DNA of 64,000 bases from Tenrec ecaudatus (Eukaryota > Chordata > Mammalia > Afrosoricida > Tenrecidae), in NCBI RefSeq assembly GCF_050624435.1, contig NC_134541.1, positions 11,586,995 through 11,650,994 of the forward strand, given 5' to 3'. Below the pieces are notes generated by a model, which was given only the letters and a program-made list of their open reading frames with translations, was not told the DNA's origin and did not search any database. Positions 23,807 through 34,960 of this stretch are shown piece by piece (the stretch's first letter is position 1; every line of letters begins with the position of its first letter). The position numbers and the translations under genes are program-made.

Positions 23807-23976
23807 AAAACCAAACCAAACTCAATGCTGCCTCAGAGCGACCCTGTAGGGCAGGGCAGAACTGCCTCTGTGAGCTTCGGAAAAGGGGCAGAGGCGCATC
23901 TTTCTCCTGAGGAGCAGCCGGTGCTTTCGAAGTGCTGACCTTGCAGGTAGTAGCCCAGTGCAGAACCACCGTGTAC
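23807..23976 (-). mobile_element. AFROSINE-like SINE
   Basis: Tail AGAGCGACCCTGTAGGGCAG; the extreme head end is lost. Confidence 0.75.
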
Positions 23977-24139
23977 CGGAGAATGGAGCCTGGATTCTCA
24001 GTTGCCGGTGCAGGCTGCTTCCTGGGTGACATGGGGGTGGTTCTGCACTGTTATTCCAGGGCACCTTGTTTCCTGGGGGCTGGCAGCAGTGGCACCCTCC
24101 AGGAAATGGCCCCTTCTGTGATGAACAGCCTCTTAGAGT

Positions 24140-24350
24140 GACTAGGGAGGCGAGGGACCCAGATACTGAATCTTGACTCTGCCACTTAGAAACTGTGTGA
24201 CCTGCGGCAAATTAGCGAACCCTCTCCGAGCCTCAGTTTCCCCACCTGTAGAACAAAGCGGTGTCACCTGCTTCAGAGGGTTCTTGTGAGACGAACATCA
24301 CTCATGTGAAGTGCACACACGTGGTTGGCACAGTGTCAGCTCCTAGCAGC
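24140..24350 (+). mobile_element. MIR SINE relic
   Basis: CTTGACTCTGCCACTTAGAA, CTGTGTGACCTGCGGCAAAT, GCCTCAGTTTCCCCACCTGT and the trailing GTTGGCACAGTGTC follow MIR consensus order. Confidence 0.8.
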
Positions 24351-25401
24351 TTTCTTATCACAGGGCAGCACAGGCAGTCACCAACACTTTAGTAAGACTT
24401 AGTAGACCAGGGGAACGACGGTAAAGTCCTGGAAAGGGGGTGATGGGGGTGGTGTGTGTGTGGCGGGGGGGGGGGGGGTAGGATATGTCATCATTTTTTG
24501 CCCTCTCCCCATGTTTTCTGAAAGTCCGTATTGGGTGTGATGAACCAGGAGTCCCCAAGTACTGACTGGGCCGTGTGATGTTTGCAGACATTGTTTCCCC
24601 TTTAAGAAAAAACCAACTGCTTTTGAAGAGGTTGGGGCCTCGTGTGCCACATGAAGAAGCTGTTGTGAAAGGAGGCAAGTGCAGGGTAGAATTTCCCTCT
24701 CAAGATGATTCGTCCCACAACCATAATAATGACATAATGACAACCCCTTCTTAAAGTGCTTCCTCCGTGTGCCTGGAGACTGTGGGTCAGGCAAACCAAT
24801 GTCCTCAAGGTCCCGATCGGGGGTGCGGCACCATCACCACCCCACTGTTACATGTGCGGAGGCTCAGGGCCCGAGGTCGTGCAGCCGGTGGGTGGTGGAC
24901 CAGCCGTGCCAGGCCCCGTGATCCCCTTCCTGGCGTGAGTTCTGGAATTCAGTGCAGGCTCTCTCAGCTGCAGGGGTCAGAGGTCTCCTGAGATATGTGT
25001 GAGGCCAGTTGCGGGGGTGGACACCTGGGAGCTTAAGGCGGGAAGGGTGATAACTGAGCACTCTCAGCTGTGTGCTACAGGAGGGAGACTGCCTCGGCTG
25101 CTGGGAGCAGATGCCTCCCCGCTGAATCATGTCAGGGGCTGGTGTGAGTCACAGAGGGGTGCTTGGAGGCCCTGTTTGAGTGCAGCCTGGAGGAGCTGCG
25201 AGCTAGGAGCAGTGGCTCCAGCGGGAGGCGGTCCTGCCGCCCAGGGAACACTGGGTGATGTCCGGAGAGACAGTTTGGGTTGTCATTACTGGGGAGTGGT
25301 GCTGTTGGCAGCTAGTGGGTGGAGGCCAGGGAATGTTGTTAGGCGTTTACAAGCTCGGGATGGCCCCACAACAGAGAATGTTTTACACACAGTGCCAGTC
25401 C

Positions 25402-25602
25402 AGGAGGCCTGATGGTGTTGTGGTTAGGAGTTGGGCTGCTAACTGCAAGGTCAGCAGTTCAAGACCACCAGCTGCTCTGTGGGAGACAATGGGACTCTAC
25501 TCCTGTAAAGAGTTATCATCTTAGAAACCCTCGTGGGCAGTTCTACCCTGTCCCGTAGGGTTGTTATGAGTTGGAATCGACTGGATGGCAGCAAGTGAGG
25601 TA
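25402..25602 (+). mobile_element. AFROSINE-like SINE
   Basis: Well preserved: GTTGGGCTGCTAACTGCAAG in the head and GAATCGACTGGATGGCAGCA in the tail. Confidence 0.85.
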
Positions 25603-25814
25603 GTAAAACTATAGAACTTGGGGTTGTGATTTCTTGGAGGTCAGGCCAGGTGCTTCCCATGGCAGGTGAGATGACTCAGGCAGATCTCCATCAGTACAAC
25701 CCAGCCACTGCTTCTTGGATCCTCTTCTCCCGCTGGACTGGTCGGAAGGAGCAAGGATCTCACTTTTCACTGCTCGTTGGTTTTGCTTTAAGGTGCTACT
25801 GTGTCTTTAATGCA

Positions 25815-26005
25815 GAGCCCTGGTGGCCCTTAGCAGGTTTATCATTGGGCCCCTAACCTCAGGGTGAGCAGGTCATTACCACTAGCTGTTCTGCAGGAGA
25901 AAGACGAGGCTTTCTATGCCTGTAGATTTACAGTCTCAACCCACAGGGGCAGTTCTGCTCTGCCCTATAAGATCCTTATGAGTTAGAATCGACTCCATGC
26001 CAGAG
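25815..26005 (+). mobile_element. AFROSINE-like SINE
   Basis: Begins with an intact GAGCCCTGGTGGCCC start; ends at AGAATCGACTCCATGCCAGA before a GT/CT tract. Confidence 0.8.
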
Positions 26006-26189
26006 GTGTGTGTGTGTCTGTCTGTCTGTCTTTAAGGTCTTTCTGATTCTTGTCATTCATACCCGCTCCTCCCCCTTAAAACAAAACCGAAAAAACACAA
26101 ACTCACCATCACCACTTTCTGGGGTCAGGAGATGCTCTGTGTGTGGATTCTGGTGGTTACTGTGCTGTTAAGTGAATGTTTTCTATTTT

Positions 26190-26760
26190 ACCCGTCTGGG
26201 TTTTCATATCCACCATCATGGCTACATAGAACTCATAGACAAAAGTCATGATTAAAGGGTTTATTAGGAAAGCTAACAGGCTGCAATGTCAGTGAGAAAT
26301 GCTCAGGGTTGGGTTGTTTATCAGCACATGTTACAAGATCTTTCAGGTCTGCTGATAAATGACCACGGGGGCAAACCATCCTATGGTAAGGCACTCTTCC
26401 ATTTCCATGGGTCAGTATTTGAGTGTCCAGAGACACCCCACTCTGCAAACCAGCCTCCCGCACAGAAGCACTTGGCTTTCCTTGCTCCGTGGGGTGGGAA
26501 GTCCATCCCTCTGTCCCATGCTCTGGGACAGCTGCTCCTCCCCTGGTACAGCCATCATCTGGATCCCGGAGTGTCACTGCACAGGGACCTCAGGTCCAGA
26601 GGACCAGCTCCACTCCTGACCCTTACTGGTAATGAGATCCCCACTCCTGCTTCTCACAGGGCTCATTTTATACACAGCAGGACTCCAGGGTACCTTGTTG
26701 GCACTTACTCACAGATGAATCCTATCAGTATCTTCCCCCCACCTTGACAGACCCATGCAG
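26190..26760 (-). mobile_element. Unassigned retroelement-like block, possible solo LTR
   Basis: On the minus strand it ends with TTAGCTTTCCTAATAAACCC, a polyadenylation-type signal, followed by CATGACTTTTGTCTATGAG. The ~550-bp length, lack of SINE or L1 signatures and terminal AATAAA suggest an LTR or another retroposed sequence. I found no TG/CA ends with a clear flanking duplication, and no coding region. Confidence 0.3.
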
Positions 26761-26947
26761 GGAAGGGTGTTTGGTGGGCGTTAGAGACCTGGGCTAGAAG
26801 AGCCATATGAAATAATTTAGTGGCCCTGCAGCTTAAAGGGAAGCTTTTTGTTGCTGTGTACCCCGGGGTACGTTTTGACTCATCAGCCCCATGTGGCAGG
26901 GCCCAACCAGCCCCACAGGGTGGTCTAGCTGTTCTCTGTGGGAGCAG

Positions 26948-27130
26948 GTCACTGCCATCGAGTTGAAGTTGACTCTCAGCGAGCTTATAGGACAGGCTAG
27001 AACTGCCCCTGAGTTTCCGAGACTGTAACTCTGTGGGAGTAGAGAGTCCTGTTTTTTCCCTGAGGGGTGCCTGGTGGTTTCAAACTACTGACCTTGTGGT
27101 TAGCAGCCCAGCATGTAACCACTACCCCTG
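26948..27130 (-). mobile_element. AFROSINE-like SINE
   Basis: TTTCAAACTACTGACCTTGT and TTAGCAGCCCAGCATG mark the head; short deletions lie in the tail. Confidence 0.75.
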
Positions 27131-27835
27131 TGGGAGCAGGCGGTCCGATCCACTGGGTGGTTTTTAGGTTGCCAGCGGTGGTCCTTCAGCAAAACTCACT
27201 GCAGCCAGCCCTTCACATCTACCTATGTAAATGAGAGCTTATTGAGAAAAGAGCTTGGGGCCAGGGGAGGCCCGAGGGCTTCGGGTCATCTCTCGACACT
27301 TAGAGTGCTGGCCAGCTCCATGTCTTTCCCCAGCATTTAGTGACTTCTGTTTCTGTTGTGTTTTTAGCCCTACGGTCTATGTCCGGGCTCTCGGCACTGA
27401 TTTTTCCATCAGCGTAGTGGCGCGAAGCCCCCTGGAAAAGAGAAATCCAAGTGCGCCGCAGTAGGCATATTAAGTCAGTACGGTTTGCCGCGGGCCCAGG
27501 GACAGCAGAGATCACGCGCTAAGGGTCAAGAGAGAAGCACGGCCACTTGGAAGGCCTCCTGAGGACACGAGGTGGTCTGAGCGGGCACTCATTCCTCCCC
27601 GTGCCGGGCGGGCATCACACTGTCCTTCAAGGACAAAGAGTGAGGAGCCCCCGTTACTTAGGGATATTTTAATAATGTGGCCTTTGTTTCCTTTCTGAAA
27701 TTTTCTGCCGGACACCTAGCGGACTACAAATGCGGTGTTTATAAATGAACCTCCTAGTCCATTCAAAGTCCTGGGGAGGAGCCGGGGGGCGGGGTGGGGT
27801 GGGGTAGAGAAGAGACCCTGTACTCCTTTGCTGAA

Positions 27836-28010
27836 CTAAAACGAACATACAAAGTGCAAACCCACTGTCACGAGGTGAGCTTGACTCACAGAGACCCTAT
27901 CCAGGGTTTCCGAGACTGTCAGGCTCATCAGTTTCTTCTTTCTCCCTTGGAGCGGCTGGTGGCCTTGAACCATCAACCTGAGGGCTAGCAGCCCAGTGTG
28001 TAACCCAGAA
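27836..28010 (-). mobile_element. AFROSINE-like SINE, partly deleted
   Basis: Head segment CTTGGAGCGGCTGGTGGCC present; ~30 bp of the tail are missing after GAGACCCTATCC. Confidence 0.65.
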
Positions 28011-28350
28011 CAAACACACATGCTTTAAATACTGTGCCTTCCAAACCGGGATGTTGGGAGCTTATGTGCTCTGGGGTGTGCGAGGGGTGTAGGGCTGGGA
28101 AGGTTCGCTTCCCCCCTGAGGGAGTGCTTCCGATAAAGCTGGCCCTTCTGCAGAGACTTCTTGTGTTCTGTGGGTTCACGGGCCCGGGGTTCTCAGAGTA
28201 TGGTGACCTTTGCCGAGGGTGAAACTGTGCTCAGTTACCTGTTGGGGGAAGATGTGCCTGTATGTGTGCACCCGTACACGAACACACGCAAACATGACTT
28301 TATATGAAACTATGGCTTCGTAAGACAGACGCAGTTGAATGCATTCTTAC

Positions 28351-28517
28351 GTCCAGCCCTGGTGGCATAGTGGTTAGGCATTGTGCTGCTAACTGCAAAG
28401 TCAGTAGTTTGAAACCTTTCTATTTTCTTTCTTACAGCCTTGGGGACCCACAGGGGCACTTCCATCCTGCCCTGTAGGGTCGCTGTGAGTCAGGATCAGC
28501 TCGATGGCGAGTTTGCC
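28351..28517 (+). mobile_element. AFROSINE-like SINE
   Basis: CAGCCCTGGTGGCATAGTGG then GTTAGGCATTGTGCTGC; a pyrimidine-rich run replaces the middle. Confidence 0.75.
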
Positions 28518-28719
28518 TTTTTCAGAATTTATGTTGAGAGACTGAGGCCTCAGGCGGGAGGGGGTGCTTTCTCAAACCCCCCACAGTGCTGAGATTTTAG
28601 TGGCAGACAGGAGTTTTCTAAGCCAGTACTACAGGACATAGTATCCCTCCCCCATCTTTAAAATTGACACAGGTATCTTTTGGGGCAGGCAACATCCTGC
28701 ACAATAAAGCCAGGTCTCC

Positions 28720-28932
28720 TTTCTGCCATACTTACAATCAGACAGGACACAACTCCGGGCGACCCCACCCATGTGCAGAGGAGCAGAACCGTGCTCCCGG
28801 GGCTTCCATGGCTGCGTTTTTAACTGTAGGTTGCCAACCGTTTCTTCTGCAGCACTTCCTGGTGGGCTTGAACTCGGACCTTGAAGTTTGTGGACTTGTG
28901 CTTAGCCATTTGTGCCATCCTGCTGTCCCCTA
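28720..28932 (-). mobile_element. tRNA-derived SINE, diverged
   Basis: GGGCTTGAACTCGGACCTTG and GCTTAGCCATTTGTGCCATC are a reversed tRNA-like head; body poorly conserved, as in the 21278 copy. Confidence 0.5.
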
Positions 28933-29009
28933 ATGGCTCCATCTCTCTTGCTAGAGCAAGTCATTGCTCCCTGTAACTTCCAGAGGGAACCTGCGTCTCT
29001 GCCAGCGAT

Positions 29010-29011
<2 letters not shown>

Positions 29012-29047
<36 letters not shown>
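29012..29047 (+). repeat. (GT)n microsatellite
   Basis: 18 GT units in intron 1. Confidence 0.98.
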
Positions 29048-29048
<1 letters not shown>

Positions 29049-29190
29049 CACACATTCCCTCCCCTTCCGTCAAACACAGTGCATGCGGCCACGCACCTTG
29101 CTCTTTTCCTTTCAACTCGGTATCTAGATGGTCATTTCATGTCCGTGCAGAAAGACCGCCTTTGTTTTTTTATGGCTGTATACTATTCCA

Positions 29191-29382
29191 CAAGAGGCTT
29201 GGAGGTGCTGTCGGGTAAGCATTGGATTGCTAACCATGTGGTTGGTGGTTCAAACCCATCAGCCACTCTGTGGTAGGAAGAGGAGACTGTCTGCTCCCAT
29301 AAAGCTCACCAAGCCTCAGAAACCCTATGTGGGGTCGCTGTGAGTTGGATTGGACTCGGTGGCAGTTGTATTGGTTTTGTAT
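29191..29382 (+). mobile_element. AFROSINE-like SINE
   Basis: Head GCATTGGATTGCTAACCATG; tail GGGTCGCTGTGAGTTGGATT. Preceded by an L1-like scrap (TATGGCTGTATACTATTCC). Confidence 0.75.
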
Positions 29383-29520
29383 TAATAACCCCTGCAATCC
29401 TTTTTAAATTTAACTGTCCTAATTACCAGTTTGACTCATGTGCTGGGCACTACATTGTTGCTCGCTGTGGAGGAACCTCCAAGGTTATGTGTGTCTGGAA
29501 TTTTGATAGATACTTTGAAA

Positions 29521-29713
29521 TTACCCTCGGTATCGTGGCTATGCGTCGGGCTGCTAACCATGAGGTCAGCAGGTTGAAACCCACCAGCCCCTCTGTAGGA
29601 GAAAGATGAGGCTGGCGACTTCTCTAGAGTCGCAGAAACCCACAGAGGCAGGGCCCTCTGTCCTATTGGGTTGCATTGAGTGAGAATTGACTTGATGGCA
29701 GCGAGTGAGGTTT
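29521..29713 (+). mobile_element. AFROSINE-like SINE
   Basis: GTCGGGCTGCTAACCATGAG and TTGACTTGATGGCAGCGAGT; 140 bp after the previous copy, same strand. Confidence 0.8.
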
Positions 29714-30689
29714 GTTTGTTTGTTTATTTAGAACTTATATGTATATACCTTTGATGTGGGATATTAACATCCTTGGATATTCCCTCAAATATTCAACATC
29801 GCCATTTCCGAGATTAACTTCTCATTCATTCAAGCACCAGGCAAATGCTTGAGAGTTTGTTTTTCTGCAGGTCCCAATCAAAGGCTGCACTGGGGGTGGG
29901 GGTTGGGGGGGAGGGTTGCGGAAGAGCAGGAGAGGGCTGCCCTGGGATTTACAGATTGGAGAGGGCAAGGTGGCAGGTTGGGGGAGAGATGGGTGAGACA
30001 CAAGTCACTTCATAATGATTGGCTGGAATGGTAAAAGCAGGGGAAGACAAGGGCTCTGTGAGTGGGGGCGGGCTCCCAGGGCCCAGGGCCTAGCAAGTGC
30101 AGATGCTCCAGGGTGGGACGGGGCTGGGGGCTTCTTGAAAAGAGAAACCAGGTCAGCTTGGCTGGCCGAGCAGGAAGGCCAGGTTCTTTCTCTTTGCCCA
30201 ACAAGCTCTGAGAGACCCTCTGGGGGTATATCGGTAATATCTGCCCCATGAGATCAGCCCAGCTAAACACATGTGTACTTCCTCCAGGCTGGCTCTGAAA
30301 GGGCTGGGTGCAACTTCTGGAAGAGTTCCCCTTTCTGATCTGGATCCTTTTGTTGCATTATTCATCGAGTCAGTCACTCCACAAACGCTTATAGCAGGCC
30401 TCTAAGCACCAGCTGCTGTGCTGGGTGCGTGGCACACAACAGCGGCCACAGAAGCCCTGCCCTGGCCCCGGAGCTCGGTGCTCAGTGCTGTGCTGGGCTC
30501 TGAAGAGCCAGATCGTGAGCAGCTTGGGCTTGGCAGGCTGTGTGGTCTCTGTTGAGCTACTGAATGCCTTGGCTCCAGCTGTAGCAGGTCAGCCAAGAGA
30601 TTGTGGCTGCGTCCCAATAAAACTTTATTTACCAAGGCAACTGGTGGGCCGGACAGGACCCTAGGGCCGCCGTTGGTTGATGCCTGATC

Positions 30690-31340
30690 TGGAGTGAGAG
30701 TCCCTAAACAGACAAATAGCTGATGTGATGTCAGTTGGTAATAGAGACCCAGGAATAACAATGTAGCCGGGAGTGAGGGGTGGAGAGTGACCGGCCCAGG
30801 GGTGGATGGCGGTAGTCTTTTTGATGAGCTATTGGGAGAGGGTGTTGGCTAAGCAAACACATGAAGGCATTGGGAAAACTGGCCATACGAAGACCCTGGG
30901 GTCGGCGTTTTCAGACCGTGGGAAGAGCGGGTGGAAGTGTGCAGAGGCAGAAGCATGCCCGATGTGAAGTGAAGGTGTCTGTGGGCCTGGCTGGGAATGG
31001 ACTTAGGACAGTGTGGGGAGAGGCAGAAACAGACTGGCAAGGGGACAAGCTATGTTAAAGACGCTAGGTCCCATTTCAAACCTTGACAAATGGACATTTC
31101 AAAAGGATGCCGGGTGGAGAACGGACAGTAGGGACTAACAGGGCCACGGACCAGAGAGAAGGTAGCCATTGCAGTGGTCCACATGGGGGGTCAGAGGGAT
31201 GGTTGTTGAGTCAGTTTGATTAATGTTCAGACAGTGGAGCAGTCAGGCTGTGTTAGGTTTGGGCACGAGGTGAGACAGACGGAAGTCAATGCTGAGCCCA
31301 AGGGACTGTCGGGGGAAGGGACCCTTAGTGAGGTGTGGGG
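30690..31340 (+). mobile_element. L2-like relic, sense
   Basis: GTGGAGAACGGACAGTAGGG, then GAAGGTAGCCATTGCAGTGG, and earlier GTGGGAAGAGCGGG followed by GCAGAGGCAGAAGC follow the order of L2 3' sequence. Confidence 0.5.
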
Positions 31341-31734
31341 GGGCTGAGGGATGAGGGACAGAGGGTTGGCAGGAATGGATGCTTCCCTCGATCATGCTTC
31401 CCCTGGGGGTGACACTAACTTCACAGCTTCCTCACACAGTCGGTGAGCTTGGATCCGTGTGTGAGCAACGGGGTGCGTAGGTCAGCAGGACGTGGCGTGC
31501 ATGAGAAGAAATAGACACTGGGTTTGGGAGGTCAGACGGTGGTGATGGCGTCAGTCTGTCTGCCTGAGGATGCTCTCTAGCACTGAGACCCTCAAGGGGG
31601 AGGTGGAATTCCGAGGGAGATGGCCCTGCCATGCCAGCAAGGTCAGCTGACGTGCCCTGGTTTGAACGGTGGGGGGATTCGACTTAACCATAGCACCGTC
31701 CTTTGGGCACCTGGCTCCTTCGTAGGATTTGTGA

Positions 31735-31830
31735 CCTTGCCGGCTCCCTCTCTGAGTGAATGGCTTCCTCTCCCTGGGCCTCTGCTTCCCTGTCCGTACA
31801 ATGACCCAGACGGGTGGGGAGTCAGAGCCC
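31735..31830 (+). mobile_element. MIR-like relic
   Basis: CCCTGGGCCTCTGCTTCCCT followed by GTCCGTACAATG resembles the middle of MIR. Confidence 0.4.
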
Positions 31831-32094
31831 TGGTTAAGCAGTGAGCCCCCAAACACAGAGCTCCATGGGACCCCAGCCTGTGCAGTCGCCTCTGCCGTCT
31901 GCTGCTGTCCCATTCCCTCTGTGGGAGTAACAGGGCTGTCCCGGAGTCGGGGTTTTCAAACTGGGGGGTGGGTCATGGCCCATGGGTGGGCTAGGAAATC
32001 CAATCTAAAAGGCCACCTGGGGTGGGGGTAGGGGCAAAGTGTCTCTCAGGTAGCATGGGTAAGTATTGTTTGTGGGCCTCTCTGATGGTGTGAA

Positions 32095-32297
32095 GGGGCC
32101 CAGGTGGCACCACAGTGGTTACAAGTTGGGCTGCTAACCACAAGGTCAGCAGTTCGAAACCACCAGCCTCAAGATGGGAGAAAGATGAGGCTTTCTACTC
32201 CTGTAAAGATTGACAGTCCCGGGAGCCCACAGGGGCAGTTCTACTCTGGCCTGTAGGGTCCCTGATGAGTTGGAATCCACTCGGTTAGAAGTGAATT
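32095..32297 (+). mobile_element. AFROSINE-like SINE near the exon 2 acceptor
   Basis: Full-length copy ending about 320 bp before exon 2. Head GTTGGGCTGCTAACCACAAG. A short duplication of GTGAATTGA-type sequence follows its tail. Confidence 0.85.
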
Positions 32298-32618
32298 GAG
32301 CGAGTGACGGTGTGAATTGAGAGAGTGAAGGTGTGAATGGAGGGTCTGGTACCTCCAATGCCTTTCTTCTAAGGTGGCATTTAAAAGCCACTTGGAAGCC
32401 GCTCCCCCACCCCTCGGGCACCCTGGGCTCTGTGCACCCGCTCTATGTAAGGCAGGGAGACAGAGGGCCCCCGATTCCCCTCTGTCAGGCACGGGGGTTT
32501 GGAATGGTGGGAACTGAAAAAGCCCGAGGAGCCAGCACCTGGCCCCTGACTGCTCTGCTTCGAGAATTCTGTTTTAGAGGCTTAAAAAAGACCCCTCCCT
32601 CCCCCCTTCTCTTTCCAG

Positions 32619-33651
32619 AAGAACCGAGTGCACATAAGGCCGTCGGCCCACCCTCCGGACTCCCGTACCCCGATGAAGTCCTGGACTTTGGCCTCAAGCC
32701 ATACAACCCCTTCGCCAGTCTCTCTGGCGAGCCCCCAGGCCGATTCGGAGAGCCGGATAGGGTGGGGCCCCAGAACTTTTTGAGCCCCGTCAAGCCAGCG
32801 GGGGCCTCGGGCCTGAGCCCTCGCATCGAGATCACTCCGTCCCACGAACTGATGCAGGCAGGGGGGCCCCTCCCCGTGAGAGACTCTGGCCTGCTGGTCG
32901 AGCAGCCGCCCGGGCCGGGCACCACCGCCAGCCCGAGGTTCACGCTGCCCGTGCCCGGCTTTGAGGGCTACCGCGAGCCGCTTTGCTTGAGCCCCGCTAG
33001 CAGCGGCTCCTCTGCCAGCTTCATTTCCGACACCTTCTCCCCCTGCACCTCGCCCTGCGTCTCGCCCAATAACGGCGGGCCCGACGACCTGTGTCCCCAG
33101 TTTCAAAACATCCCTGCTAATTATTATTCCCCCAGAACGTCGCCAATAATGTCACCTCGAACCGGCCTCGCCGAGGACAGCTGTGTGGGCCGCCACTCGC
33201 CCGTGCCCCGTCCGGCCTCCCGCTCCTCGTCGCCCGGCGCCAAGCGGAGGCATTCGTGCGCAGAAGCCTTAGTGAGCCCGCTGCCCGGAGCCTCGCCCCA
33301 GCGCTCCCGGAGCCCCTCGCCGCAGCCCGTGCCCCACGCGGCCGCCCACGACGACGGCGCGCACGCCGGGTACCCACTCACGGCTGGCTCCGCCATCCTC
33401 ATGGACGCCCTGAACAGCCTCGCGGCGGACTCCCCGTGCGGGATCCCCCCCAAGGTGTGGAAGACCAGCCCCGACCCGTCGCCCGTGCCGGGGGCTCCCG
33501 CCAAGGCCGGCCTGCCCCGCCACGTCTACCCGGCCGTGGAATTCCTGGGGCCCTGCGAGCAGGAGGAGCGGAGGAGCTCCGGCCCCGAGTCCATCCTGTT
33601 CGTGCCCCCGACCTGGCCCAAGCAGCTGGTGCCCGCCATTCCCATCTGCAG
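32619..33651 (+). CDS. NFATC2: NFATC2 coding exon 2 (residues 44-388, regulatory domain)
   Basis: This 1033-nt exon encodes most of the calcineurin-regulated NFAT homology region. In order: PRIEIT at residues 111-116, the PxIxIT calcineurin docking site; a serine-rich region starting at Ser168; SP-repeat motifs at residues 214-223 (SPRTSPIMSP), then SP-containing motifs on both sides of KRR (252-254), the N-terminal nuclear localisation signal; and the SPQRSRSPSP and TSPDPSPV motifs. In the known pathway, kinases phosphorylate these serines to hold NFAT1 in the cytoplasm; calcineurin removes the phosphates and exposes the NLS. The acceptor is TTTCCAG at 32612-32618 and the donor GTGAGC follows 33651. 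Compared with remembered human NFATC2 there is one extra residue near 212-213, so numbering runs +1 after it. The exon is unusually CpG-rich. Because the protein continues into exon 3, the in-frame TGA just past the donor is intronic. Confidence 0.97.
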
Positions 33652-34079
33652 GTGAGCGGCCCTTTGGAACCGTCCACTCAGGTTCCGTTTCAAGGGGAGG
33701 ACTTGGGGCGTGAGCCTGGGGTTTGGGGAGACGGGCTGGGCTTAAAGCCTGGCTCTGCCCCTCCCTGGCTGTGAGACCCGGTGCGCACACCTGTGGGCTG
33801 GGTATGCAGGGACGCAGCAGGTGGTCGAGGTGGTCACAGTGGGCTTGCTCAGGGGCCACTGGTTGGTCCATTCATTTCCTCACGGTTTGTCAAGCCCCTC
33901 CTCCTCTGCTGTCCTGACGGTCAAGTGGCGGATACAACGGTGCCTCCAGGGAGTTGACGTTCTAGAAGCAGGTTGCCCGCTGTACTGCAAGACACCCATC
34001 TAAGAAGAAAGGCGGCTTATCTGATTGACATCTGCCGTCACCTCAGCCCTGTGCTTAGTGATGACTCTCACCGCTCTCC

Positions 34080-34284
34080 CTCTCCCTCATTCTCTCTCTC
34101 CCTTACTCTCTCTCACTCTCTCCCTTACACTGTCTCTCATTCTCTCACTCACTCACTCACTCACTCACTCACTCACTCACTCACTCACTCACTCTCTCCT
34201 TTACACTCATTCACTCTCCCACTCACTCTCACTCACTCTTTCACTCACTCTCTTCTTTACTCTCACTCACTCACTCTCACTCAC
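34080..34284 (+). repeat. CT-rich / (CTCA)n low-complexity block
   Basis: Starts as CT-rich sequence, becomes about 13 uninterrupted ACTC units near 34146-34192, then imperfect CTCA. Lies in intron 2 about 430 bp after exon 2. Confidence 0.95.
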
Positions 34285-34360
34285 TTCCATCGAGGCGATT
34301 CTGACTGGTGACTTTTGAGGGCAGGGTGGAGCTGCCCCGGCGCAGAGGGTTGAGACTTTC
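34285..34360 (-). mobile_element. AFROSINE-like tail fragment
   Basis: TTCCATCGAGGCGATTCTGAC and GGGCAGGGTGGAGCTGCCCC directly follow the CTCA repeat block, which may have grown from the SINE tail. Confidence 0.5.
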
Positions 34361-34462
34361 TATAAAGAGTTTCCATGCTCTACGAGATAGGTGCACCCAC
34401 ACCTCATCTGATAGTCTTCAGCTGAAAGCCAAGCTCACTACCACAGAATCACTTCTGACTCC

Positions 34463-34632
34463 AAGGGACTCTGGTGGTGTGGTTGTTTTGTGCTGGGCTG
34501 CTAACCACAAGGTAGGCGGTTCGAAACTACCAGGTTCTCTGGGGGAGAAAGACAGGCTTTGTACTCCCATCGAGAGTCATGTCTCAGAAACCCACAGGGG
34601 CAGTTCTACCCTGTTCCATATGGTCACTAGGA
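34463..34632 (+). mobile_element. AFROSINE-like SINE, tail cut short
   Basis: GTGCTGGGCTGCTAACCACA head; stops after CCATATGGTCAC. Confidence 0.75.
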
Positions 34633-34764
34633 CGGCTGTCCTCAGGGAGCTTAACATCGTGGCAAGTTTGGAAGCAGCATCTGTAAACTTTGGGTCTCCC
34701 AGGACTGGCTTTGGGTTTCAGTTCTGCCATTATCATTCTGAGGCCTGACCCATGGCCCAAGCCA

Positions 34765-34960
34765 TACCAAATTCCCTGCTATTCAATCAATGCTGACTCA
34801 GAGCGACCCAATTGGACAGGGAACAAATGCCTCTGTTGAATTTCGGAGACTGCAACTCTTTACAGCAATAGAAAGCCCCATCTGTCTCCTGAGGAGCATC
34901 TAGTGGTTTTGAACAGCTGACCTTGCGGTTAGAAACCCAATGCCTGGTAGGCATTGCTAA
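34765..34960 (-). mobile_element. AFROSINE-like SINE
   Basis: TGCTGACTCAGAGCGACCCA tail and AGCTGACCTTGCGGTTAG head. Confidence 0.75.

Larger units (their letters stand above)
10848..32618 (+). other. NFATC2: NFATC2 intron 1 (21.8 kb)
   Basis: Bounded by a GT donor after 10847 and a CAG acceptor ending at 32618 behind a long pyrimidine tract (32591-32616). The first ~270 bp continue the CpG island. The interior carries many SINEs, a SPIN element nested in a SINE, an L1 ORF2 relic, MIR, L2 and CA/GT microsatellites, all listed separately. Stretches of over 300 bases where I see no recognisable element include 11350-12499, 15900-16510, 16560-17720, 18990-20510, 20520-21270, 22090-23480, 24360-25400 and 31340-31730. 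No alternative first exon was recognised. Confidence 0.85.

Noticed and set aside
10848-32618. Alternative first exon of NFATC2
   Set aside because: Known in human isoforms, but I did not recognise a matching sequence here or upstream.
33256-33871. 172- and 200-codon frames overlapping exon 2
   Set aside because: Out-of-frame shadows of the GC-rich NFATC2 coding exon.
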